Source: Pseudomonadota bacterium
GTDB taxonomy: Bacteria; Pseudomonadota; Gammaproteobacteria; Steroidobacterales; Steroidobacteraceae
Reading direction: 5' to 3'
Assembly: GCA_018241455.1 (NCBI GenBank)
Contig: JAFEDW010000084.1
Location: forward strand, 1-8,071
Length of the DNA: 8,071 nt
Below the pieces are notes generated by a model. It was not told the DNA's origin and did no database searches. It was given only the letters and a program-made list of their open reading frames with translations. The position numbers were made by a program, and so were the translations under genes. Positions 1-6,104 of this stretch are shown piece after piece (position 1 is the stretch's first letter; the number at the start of each line of letters is the position of its first letter).

Positions 1-433
1 GCAGGCTCACGCCGACCATCTGCACGATGGTCTTGTATTTGCCGAGCGCGGACACCGCGACCTTGGTGCGGTGGCCGAGTTCCGCCATCCATTCGCGCAA
101 CGCGGACACCGCGATCTCGCGGCCGATGATGACGACCGCCGCCAGCACCATCACCAGGCGCGGGTCGCGGCTGACGATCAGCACCAGCGCCACGGTGACG
201 ATCAGCTTGTCGGCGACCGGATCGAGGAAGGCGCCGAGCGAAGTGGTCTGGCCGAGACGCCGGGCCAGGTAGCCATCGAGCGTGTCGGTGATCGCCGCGG
301 CCGCGAACACCAATCCCGCCGCCACATCGCCCAGTCCAGCCGGATTGTGGCGGCCCACGGCGAACAGCACGATGACCAGCGGAATCGCGAGGATCCGCAG
401 CCACGTGAGCACGATCGGCAGGTTCCAGGTCAT
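1..433 (-). CDS. pgsA: CDP-diacylglycerol–glycerol-3-phosphate 3-phosphatidyltransferase, 3' end outside window
   Basis: Inner-membrane enzyme that joins CDP-diacylglycerol to glycerol 3-phosphate, making phosphatidylglycerol phosphate, the committed step to phosphatidylglycerol and cardiolipin. The first 144 codons are present; the E. coli protein has about 182 residues, so roughly the last fifth is missing. The CDP-alcohol phosphotransferase motif D-x2-DG-x2-AR-x8-G-x3-D-x3-D is complete: D50, D53, G54, A57, R58, G67, D71, D75. Hydrophobic helices lie at about 5-25, 36-50, 76-88 and 92-105. The typical PgsA segments SALREWMAELG (110-120) and AVSALGKYKT (126-135) follow. The ATG at 433-431 gives the expected N-terminus MTWNLPIVLTWLRI. 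It starts 14 nt after the uvrC stop with no clear Shine-Dalgarno, so translation probably depends on uvrC. Seen: motif and order. Known: uvrC-pgsA is a conserved gammaproteobacterial pair. Confidence 0.95.
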   Translation of the reverse strand, partial: MTWNLPIVLTWLRILAIPLVIVLFAVGRHNPAGLGDVAAGLVFAAAAITDTLDGYLARRLGQTTSLGAFLDPVADKLIVTVALVLIVSRDPRLVMVLAAVVIIGREIAVSALREWMAELGHRTKVAVSALGKYKTIVQMVGVSL

Positions 434-447
434 GACTTGTTCAGGCC

Positions 448-2274
448 CTAGGCGCCCGGATGCAAGTGATCATAAAGGGTCCGGGCCAGCGCTGTCCCGA
501 CTCCCGCCACCTGCTCCAGGTCGGCGACGCCGGCACGCAGCACGCCCGGCAGGCCGCCGAAATGCACCAGCAACGCGCGGCGGCGCGCCGGCCCGAGTCC
601 CGGCACCGTCTCGAGGATGGATTCCTGGAAACGCCGGGCGCGGCGGCGGCGATGACCGGTGATCGCGAAGCGGTGCGCCTCGTCGCGGATGCGTTGCAGC
701 AGGTGCAGCACGGGACTGTCTGAAGGGATCGTGCGCGCTACCTCGACCCCCGGCACATGCAGTCTCTCCTGGCCGGGCTTGCGGTCGGGTCCCTTGGATA
801 TGCCGAGCAGCTTGAGGCCGGTGCATTGCGCGCGGGCCAGGCCCTGCTCCGCCGCGCGCAACTGGCCCGCGCCGCCGTCGATCAGCAGCAGGTCGGGGCG
901 CGGCAGGTCACCGGCGGCGATGCGCGCGCCGTGACGCGCGAGCGCCTGTTCCAGCGCGGCGTAGTCATCGCCGGCTTCGACGCCCTCGATGTTGTAGCGG
1001 CGGTAGGCGCGCTTGATCGGACCTTCCGGACCGAACACGACGCAGCCGGCCACCGTACCCTCGCCGCCCGTGTGGCTGATGTCGAAGCATTCGATTCGCT
1101 CTGGCGCGGCCGGCAATCCGAGTTGCCCGGCGAGCCACTGCAGCGAGAGCGCGATGGTATCGCGCCGGTTGGCGCGCATGCGCAGCGCCTCGCGCGCGTT
1201 CTCCTCGGCAAGTTCGAGCCAGCGGCCCGGCAGGCCGCGGCGACCACGGCGCAGCTGCACCGCATGCCCGGCCACGGCGAGCAAGGCCTCGGACACCGCA
1301 CCGTGGTCGGGCAGATCGAGGTCGATGACGATCTCGGCCGGCACCGCCTGCCGCGCATAGTGCTGCAGCAGGAATTCGGCCAGCGTGTCGGCCGGCTCGC
1401 CGACGGCGTTGGGGAAGATATTCGTCGTGCCCAGGCTCCGCCCTTCGCGCACGGTCAGCAGGGCTATGGCGTATTGGCCCGGTTCGCCCTGCAGCGCGAT
1501 CACGTCGACATCGCGCGTGCGCGGCGCGTTGGCGATCTGCTGGGTCTGCAATTCGGTGAGTCCGGCGATCTGGTCGCGCAGCCGCGCCGCGGTCTCGAAC
1601 TGCAACGCCGCGGCCGCTTCAGCCATGCGCGCCTCCAGCTCGTTGCGCAGGTCCACGCTGCCGCCCTCGAGCACGCGGATCGCGCCCTCGAGGTCGCGGC
1701 GGTAGTCCGCCTGGCTGATCAGTCCGACGCAGGGCGCCGAGCAGCGACCGATCTGGTGTTGCAGGCAGGGCCGCGTACGATGCGCGAAGAAGCCGTCCCG
1801 GCAGTTGCGGATGCGGAACACCTTCTGCAACTGCTGCAGCACCTGCTTGACCACCTGCGCGCTCGGAAACGGACCGAACAGCCGGCCCGCCGGCCGGCGC
1901 AGCCCGCGCCAGAACTGCAGCCGCGGAAAGTCATGGTCGGTCGGGCACAACAGGTACGGGAAGGATTTGTCATCGCGCAGGATGACGTTGTAGCGCGGCC
2001 GGTGCGCCTTGATCAGGTTGCACTCGAGCAGCAGCGCGTCGGTCTCGGAACTTACTACGGTGACCTCGACGCGCGCCACGCGCTTGAGCATCGCCGCCAC
2101 CTTCGGCGACTGCGGGCGCGAGCTGAAGTAGCTGCCGACGCGATCGCGCAGCCGCGCCGCCTTGCCGACGTAGATCAGTTCGCCGGCCGCGTCGTACATG
2201 CGGTACACGCCCGGGCGGTAGGGGAGCGACGCAACGAAGCGTTGCGCGTCAAATGCTGGCGCGGGTTCCGACAC
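448..2274 (-). CDS. uvrC: UvrABC excinuclease subunit C
   Basis: Dual-incision nuclease of nucleotide excision repair, cutting on both sides of a lesion marked by UvrA/UvrB; cytoplasmic. The 608 residues match the usual length (E. coli 610). Order: GIY-YIG 3'-nuclease domain at about 16-95 (PGVYRMYDAAGELIYVGKA); a four-cysteine cluster C158, C170, C178, C182 with the spacing of the E. coli [4Fe-4S] ligands; UVR (UvrB-binding) segment about 212-238; RNase H-like 5'-nuclease domain with ECFDIS (D398), GDDYAA (D436/D437), LLIDGG (D466) and H534; tandem helix-hairpin-helix at about 555-605. The start is GTG at 2274-2272, directly after the TGA of the DAHP synthase gene and in the same frame, so no longer start exists; FDAQRFV near the start aligns with the start of E. 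coli UvrC. No strong Shine-Dalgarno is visible, suggesting coupling. One oddity: IDGGAGQL has Ala469 where many homologues have Lys. Confidence 0.97.
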   Translation of the reverse strand: MSEPAPAFDAQRFVASLPYRPGVYRMYDAAGELIYVGKAARLRDRVGSYFSSRPQSPKVAAMLKRVARVEVTVVSSETDALLLECNLIKAHRPRYNVILRDDKSFPYLLCPTDHDFPRLQFWRGLRRPAGRLFGPFPSAQVVKQVLQQLQKVFRIRNCRDGFFAHRTRPCLQHQIGRCSAPCVGLISQADYRRDLEGAIRVLEGGSVDLRNELEARMAEAAAALQFETAARLRDQIAGLTELQTQQIANAPRTRDVDVIALQGEPGQYAIALLTVREGRSLGTTNIFPNAVGEPADTLAEFLLQHYARQAVPAEIVIDLDLPDHGAVSEALLAVAGHAVQLRRGRRGLPGRWLELAEENAREALRMRANRRDTIALSLQWLAGQLGLPAAPERIECFDISHTGGEGTVAGCVVFGPEGPIKRAYRRYNIEGVEAGDDYAALEQALARHGARIAAGDLPRPDLLLIDGGAGQLRAAEQGLARAQCTGLKLLGISKGPDRKPGQERLHVPGVEVARTIPSDSPVLHLLQRIRDEAHRFAITGHRRRRARRFQESILETVPGLGPARRRALLVHFGGLPGVLRAGVADLEQVAGVGTALARTLYDHLHPGA

Positions 2275-3630
2275 TCACGTGCGCTGCCTGCTGCGTTCGG
2301 CAATCAGCATCGCCAGCTCGAGCGCCTGCTCGTAGTTCAGGCGCGGATCGACCTGCGAGCGATAGGCGCGCTGCAGGTCGGCCTCGGTGAGGCCGCGCGC
2401 ACCGCCGGTGCACTCGGTGACGTCCTCGCCAGTCAGTTCGATGTGCGCACCGCCGAGGTGCGAGCCGAGCTCGCGGTGGATGCGGAACGAAACGTCGAGC
2501 TCCTTCATGATATTCTCGAAGCGCCGCGTCTTGACGCCGCCGGCCGTCGTCTCGGTATTGCCGTGCATCGGATCGCAGCACCAGAGCACCGTCGAGCCGG
2601 TGCGACGCACCGCCTCGATGACGCGCGGCAGGTGCTGCTCGATTTCCTTGACGCCGAAGCGGTGGATCAGCGTCAGGCGCCCCGGCTGGTTGTGGGGATT
2701 GAGGATCGCGACCAGCTCCTGCAGCCACTCGTCGCTCATCGCGGCGCCGACCTTCACGCCGATCGGATTGGCGATGCCGCGGAAATACTCGACGTGCCCG
2801 CCGTCGACCTGCGCGGTGCGCATGCCGATCCACGGCATGTGCGTCGAGAGGTTGTACCAACGGTCCTGGCGCGCGATGAAGCGCGTCTGCGCCTGCTCGT
2901 ACAGCAGGTGCAGGCCCTCGTGGCTGGCGAAGAACTCGACCCGGTTCGCATCGCCGGCCTTCTGGCCGGTGAGCGACTCGAAGAAATCGAGCGCGTCGCC
3001 GATCGAATCGACGATGCGCTGGTAGGCCTCGCGCAGCGGCGCGTGGCGCAGGAAGCCGAGATCCCAGTATTCGGGGTGGTGCAGGTCGGCGAAGCCGCCG
3101 TCGACCAGCGCGCGCACGAAGTTCAGCGTCAGCGCCGCGCGTTCGTAGCCGCGCAACAGCAGCTGCGGGTCGGGCCGGCGCGCCGCGGCCGTGAACTCGG
3201 GCTTGTTGACGAGATCGCCCCGATACGCCGGGAGCGAAACGCCATCGCGGGTCTCGGTGTCCGCCGAGCGCGGCTTGGCGTACTGGCCGGCGAAGCGGCC
3301 GACGCGCACCACCGGCCGCTTCATCGCCTGCAGCAGCACCAGGCTCATCTGCAGCAGCACCTTGAGCTGCTTGGCGATGCGGTCCGATTCACAATCGGCG
3401 AAACTCTCGGCGCAATCGCCGCCCTGCAGCAGGAAGGCCTCGCCACGCTGGGCCGCGGCGAGCCGCAGGCGCAGGTTCTCGACCTCCCACGACACGACGA
3501 TCGGCGGCAGGCGCGACAGGTCGGCCACCGCGCGCTCGAGCTCGGCGCCATCGCCGTAGGTCGGCTGCTGCTGCGCCTTGCGCGACTGCCAGCTGGTCGG
3601 CTGCCAGGAAATGGTGTCGGTCGATCTCAT
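2275..3630 (-). CDS. Class II 3-deoxy-7-phosphoheptulonate (DAHP) synthase
   Basis: Condenses phosphoenolpyruvate and erythrose 4-phosphate to DAHP, the first step of the shikimate pathway. The 451 residues fit the plant/Mycobacterium/Pseudomonas class II family (M. tuberculosis 462), not the unrelated E. coli type. The four metal ligands fall where expected: C73 (GGDCAE), H356 (DPMHGNT), E398 (HIELTGED), D428 (DPRLN). PEP-contacting residues R112, K293 and R324 are also present. The segment about 205-230, which corresponds to the extra helices of long regulated (type IIA) enzymes, is retained, arguing for primary metabolism rather than a phenazine-type short form; this last point is inference. 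Met270 replaces the usual acidic residue in the WIG(E/D)RT motif. The ATG overlaps the phoQ stop (ATGA), and the best GGAGG lies about 20 nt too far upstream, so coupled translation is likely. Its 3' end abuts uvrC. Symbols aroG or aroF are used variously for this family, so none is assigned. Confidence 0.95.
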   Translation of the reverse strand: MRSTDTISWQPTSWQSRKAQQQPTYGDGAELERAVADLSRLPPIVVSWEVENLRLRLAAAQRGEAFLLQGGDCAESFADCESDRIAKQLKVLLQMSLVLLQAMKRPVVRVGRFAGQYAKPRSADTETRDGVSLPAYRGDLVNKPEFTAAARRPDPQLLLRGYERAALTLNFVRALVDGGFADLHHPEYWDLGFLRHAPLREAYQRIVDSIGDALDFFESLTGQKAGDANRVEFFASHEGLHLLYEQAQTRFIARQDRWYNLSTHMPWIGMRTAQVDGGHVEYFRGIANPIGVKVGAAMSDEWLQELVAILNPHNQPGRLTLIHRFGVKEIEQHLPRVIEAVRRTGSTVLWCCDPMHGNTETTAGGVKTRRFENIMKELDVSFRIHRELGSHLGGAHIELTGEDVTECTGGARGLTEADLQRAYRSQVDPRLNYEQALELAMLIAERSRQRT

Positions 3631-5024
3631 CCGGACGATGGTACCACGCCGGCCTCCGGGGCCCGACCGGGCAGTGCGACCTCGAGGCAGGCGCCGTGCA
3701 GCGCCGCCGACTCGCCGACGACGAGTTCACCGCCGTACAGCGCCACCGTGTCGGCCACCATCGCCAGCCCCAGTCCATGCCCACTGGCGCGCTCGTCGGC
3801 GCGCACGCCGCGGCCGAGCACGCGATTGCGGTCACCGGGTGCGATCCCTGGGCCGTCATCCTCGACGCGGATCACGAGCCGCTGCGCCAGCGGGCGCGCC
3901 GGATCGAGCCGCGCCTGCACTCGCACGGTGCCGCGGCACCATTTGCAGGCGTTGTCGATCAGGTTGCCGAGCAGCTCGGTGATGTCGCCACCGTCGCCAG
4001 CGAATCCTGCGTCGGGCGCGATCTCGGCGTCGATGCTCAGGTCCTTGCCGGAATGCACCTTGAGCAACGCGACCCGCAGGTCGGCGACCACCGGCGCCAC
4101 GGCCACGGTCTGCTGCCCGAGCGTCACGCCGCCGCTGGTCGCGGCGCGCTGCAGCTGGTGATCGACGATCTGCGCGATGCGGTCGATTTCATGATCGAGC
4201 GTATCGCGCTGCGGTGCGCCGCCCGACAATGCCGCGCGCATGACGGCCAGCGGCGTCTTCAGGCCATGCGCGAGGTTGCCGAGCGTGTCGCGGTAACGCG
4301 CGATGCGCGCACGCTCCGAGCGCAGCAGCGCATTGAGCGAGCGCGCCACGCCGGCGAGTTCGCGCGGGAACCCTTCGCCGAGCTGCGCGCGCCGGCCGCT
4401 GTCGACTTCGGCGATTTCCTGCTCGAGCCGCCGCACCGGCCGCAATACGCGGCGCAGCAGGCCGCCGAGCACCGCCAGCAGCAGCAGCGCCAGCGCGGCA
4501 AACCACGCCACCAGCTGGCGGCGGAACTGCTGCAGCCGCGCGTTCTGCTCGGTGAGATCCTCGGCCACGCTGAACACCAGGTTGGCCGTGTTGCCGGGCG
4601 CATAGTCCCATTCGAGCCCGCGGTTGAGGATGGCGAGCTCAGTGCCGTCGGCCAGCCGCGTCCGCAGGAAATACGACCGGCCGGTCGCCACCGGCGCTCC
4701 GAAATCGACCGCCACGCCCTCGATCGAGGGCGAGCTCCACAGGACCCGGCCGCGCGCGTTGCGTACCGCAGCGTACTGGCCCGAGCGCGGGCGGTTGAGG
4801 CGCGATTCGGAATCGGCCATGCGCACGTCGAAACGAGCGGAGTCGGTCAACTCGGCGGCGCTGACCAGCGATATCACTTCCTGGTCGAGCCGCTCGCGCA
4901 GCGCCTGCCAGGCCGATTCGCTGAAAATGCGGTCGAGCACGAACACGGTCAACGCAAACGACAGCACCAGCGGCACGGCCACGGCGAACACGAGCTGCCG
5001 GCTGACCGAGGGTGTGCGGGCCAT
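3627..5024 (-). CDS. phoQ: PhoQ-like sensor histidine kinase
   Basis: Inner-membrane sensor kinase that would phosphorylate the adjacent PhoP-like regulator. The 465 residues compare with 486 in E. coli PhoQ. Order: transmembrane helix 1 about 11-30; periplasmic sensor about 31-169; transmembrane helix 2 about 170-189; HAMP about 190-243; dimerisation/phosphoacceptor helix with HGLKTPLAVMRA, His253 being the phosphorylation site; ATP-binding domain with N box GNLIDNACKWC (N354, N358), G1 EDDGPGI (388-394) and G2 GHGLGLAM (415-422). The stretches ARYRDTLGNLAHGLKTPLAV and DNACKWC read very like E. coli PhoQ, hence the symbol. The sensor domain lacks a long acidic run like EDDDDAE of E. coli PhoQ, so the stimulus may differ. 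ATG at 5024-5022 has GGAAA 3 nt upstream and follows phoP after 21 nt. Its stop overlaps the DAHP synthase start. PhoQ-type orthology is strong; the signal is unknown. Confidence 0.9.
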   Translation of the reverse strand: MARTPSVSRQLVFAVAVPLVLSFALTVFVLDRIFSESAWQALRERLDQEVISLVSAAELTDSARFDVRMADSESRLNRPRSGQYAAVRNARGRVLWSSPSIEGVAVDFGAPVATGRSYFLRTRLADGTELAILNRGLEWDYAPGNTANLVFSVAEDLTEQNARLQQFRRQLVAWFAALALLLLAVLGGLLRRVLRPVRRLEQEIAEVDSGRRAQLGEGFPRELAGVARSLNALLRSERARIARYRDTLGNLAHGLKTPLAVMRAALSGGAPQRDTLDHEIDRIAQIVDHQLQRAATSGGVTLGQQTVAVAPVVADLRVALLKVHSGKDLSIDAEIAPDAGFAGDGGDITELLGNLIDNACKWCRGTVRVQARLDPARPLAQRLVIRVEDDGPGIAPGDRNRVLGRGVRADERASGHGLGLAMVADTVALYGGELVVGESAALHGACLEVALPGRAPEAGVVPSSG

Positions 5025-5045
5025 GAATTTCCGCGCTGCCGCCCG

Positions 5046-5735
5046 CTACTCGCCGGAAGCGGTGCGCGCCAGCGTGATGCGGTAGCCACGGCCGCGCAGC
5101 GTCTCGATCGGCTTGATCTTGTCGTCCGGATCGAGCTTGCGGCGCAGCCGCGCGATCAGCACTTCGATGACGTTGCTGTCGCGCTCGAAATCCTGCTCGT
5201 AGAGCTTCTCGGTCAGCTCGGTCTTCGAGATCACTTCGCCGGCGTGCAACATCAGGTGCTCGAGCAGACGATATTCGAAACTGGTCAGTTCGACCGCGAC
5301 ACCGTGCACCGTCACGGTCTGCGCGCGCGTGTCGAGCACCACCGGGCCGCACTGCAGCAGCGGCGTCGTCCAGCCACTGGCACGGCGCAGCAGTGCCGCG
5401 AGACGCGCCTGCACCTCGGGAAAATGAAACGGCTTGGCGACATAGTCGTCGGCGCCGGCGCTCAATCCCTCGACTTTGTCCTGCCAGCGATCGCGCGCCG
5501 TCAGCACCAGCACGCCGAAACTCTTGCCGGCGCTGCGCAGGCGGCGGATGAGTTCGAGACCGGACATCTTCGGCAGCCCGAGGTCGATGATCGCGACGTC
5601 GATGGGATACTCGAGCCCGGCGTACAGGCCTTCCTCGCCATCCGCCGCTGCGTCGACCGCGTGGCCGGCGGCCGTCAGGTCATGCTTCAGCGATTCGCGC
5701 AGCGCGGCTTCGTCCTCGACGACCAGGATGCGCAC
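5046..5735 (-). CDS. phoP: PhoP-like OmpR-family response regulator
   Basis: Cytoplasmic transcription factor activated by phosphorylation from the kinase next door. The 229 residues carry a receiver domain (1-117) with acidic pocket E7/D8, phosphoacceptor D51 in IIDLGLPKMSG, switch T79, and K101 in the AKPF motif, then an OmpR/PhoB winged helix (about 128-225) with SNVIEVLIARLRRKL as recognition helix and LRGRGYRI as wing. The run RWQDKVEGLSAGADDYVAKP closely resembles E. coli PhoP (ESWQDKVEVLSAGADDYVTKP), and D51 has the same number. The start is GTG at 5735-5733, giving MRILVVEDE; no earlier start in this frame fits the family. It lies 5 nt after the PepSY stop. The only Shine-Dalgarno-like element is a run of seven G (minus-strand sense) at 5750-5744, which also forms the last codons of the PepSY gene. 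Likely regulated through the direct repeat near 6800. Confidence 0.93.
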   Translation of the reverse strand: MRILVVEDEAALRESLKHDLTAAGHAVDAAADGEEGLYAGLEYPIDVAIIDLGLPKMSGLELIRRLRSAGKSFGVLVLTARDRWQDKVEGLSAGADDYVAKPFHFPEVQARLAALLRRASGWTTPLLQCGPVVLDTRAQTVTVHGVAVELTSFEYRLLEHLMLHAGEVISKTELTEKLYEQDFERDSNVIEVLIARLRRKLDPDDKIKPIETLRGRGYRITLARTASGE

Positions 5736-5740
5736 CCGCG

Positions 5741-6049
5741 CTACCCCCCCGAGAGGACCTGGCCGGAGGAAGCGTCGACCACGATGTTGAACACGCGTTG
5801 ATCGGACAGCAACCGCAGGTCGAGCGCGGCGCGTCCGTTGACGGTGGTCTCGGACACGCGCACGACGCGCGCCTTGTAGCGCTTCTGGATCGCGTCGATG
5901 ATGCGATCGCGCGTCGAGCTGTCGCCGGCGCCGAAGGTGCGCGCCGGAGGCGGATCGTCGACGGCCGCCAGCGCGGGCACGGCGATGCAGGCACTGCAGG
6001 CCAGCGCCAGCGCAATCCAGCCGTCTGCAACCCGCTGCCCTGCCCTCAT
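5741..6049 (-). CDS. Small exported PepSY-domain protein
   Basis: 102-residue secreted or periplasmic protein with one PepSY domain. A signal peptide is clear: charged start MRAGQR, hydrophobic core about 10-25, cleavage predicted after A28 (ALA|AV). The mature part has the PepSY shape: a helix (RDRIIDAIQKRY, 47-58), strands ARVVRVSETT and ALDLRLLSD, and the closing FNIVVDASSGQVL (87-99). I chose the ATG at 6049 over one 18 codons upstream because AGGAG sits 5 nt before it, the signal peptide then starts at the N-terminus, and the longer version would read through the hairpin at 6065-6095. PepSY proteins encoded next to two-component systems are often thought to modulate the sensor or a periplasmic protease; here a role on the PhoQ-like sensor is inference. 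The function is not established. The gene ends with GGG GGG TAG inside a seven-G run. Confidence 0.85.
   Translation of the reverse strand: MRAGQRVADGWIALALACSACIAVPALAAVDDPPPARTFGAGDSSTRDRIIDAIQKRYKARVVRVSETTVNGRAALDLRLLSDQRVFNIVVDASSGQVLSGG
5744..5750 (-). other. Seven-G homopolymer at the PepSY/phoP junction
   Basis: On the coding strand the PepSY gene ends TCG GGG GGG TAG, so seven G precede the stop and lie 8 nt upstream of the phoP GTG start. The run can act as a purine-rich ribosome-binding element for phoP. Its phase (G GGG GGG) is also that of a -1 slippery heptamer. Seen directly; either role is inference. Confidence 0.4.
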
Positions 6050-6054
6050 GCTCA

Positions 6055-6059
6055 CTCCT
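6055..6059 (-). promoter_or_regulatory. Shine-Dalgarno of the PepSY gene
   Basis: AGGAG on the coding strand, 5 nt (TGAGC) before the ATG at 6049-6047. It decides the start: the alternative ATG at 6103 has no comparable element and would translate through a perfect hairpin. The element lies just 5 nt past the foot of that hairpin. Confidence 0.7.
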
Positions 6060-6064
6060 GGAAG

Positions 6065-6095
6065 GCCGCCGCTCGCAACGTGCGCGAGCGGCGGC
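6065..6095 (-). promoter_or_regulatory. Perfect 12-bp GC hairpin between the glycine-zipper and PepSY genes
   Basis: The arms GCCGCCGCTCGC (6065-6076) and GCGAGCGGCGGC (6084-6095) pair without mismatch around a 7-nt loop. It starts 9 nt after the stop of the glycine-zipper gene. In the direction of transcription no U-tract follows; the sequence continues CTTCCAGGAG, the PepSY ribosome-binding site. It is therefore not a canonical intrinsic terminator. It may be a partial terminator, an RNA-stabilising 3' structure or a processing site that sets different levels of the first gene and of phoPQ. On the other strand TTTT follows after 7 nt, but no gene on that strand needs a terminator. Confidence 0.5.
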
Positions 6096-6104
6096 GCAGG
6101 CATT

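Noticed and set aside
48..114. Repeated GCGGACACCGCGA at 48-60 and 102-114
   Set aside because: Both copies encode the AVSAL segments that PgsA proteins normally contain twice (residues 107-111 and 126-130), so it is explained by coding sequence.
757..4161. Plus-strand open frame of 1,134 codons
   Set aside because: It lies antisense to uvrC, the DAHP synthase gene and the end of phoQ, all with intact family motifs. Its translation is low-complexity, rich in Arg, Ala, Gln and His, with no recognisable domain. GC-rich codon use on the real strand removes stop codons from the opposite frame.
3696..5801. Plus-strand open frame of 701 codons
   Set aside because: Antisense to phoQ and phoP, with the same low-complexity composition and no domain; it is a shadow of high GC content.
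6050..6103. Longer PepSY protein starting at 6103 (120 residues)
   Set aside because: It would translate through a perfect 12-bp hairpin and bury the signal peptide. The ATG at 6049 has AGGAG at good spacing.
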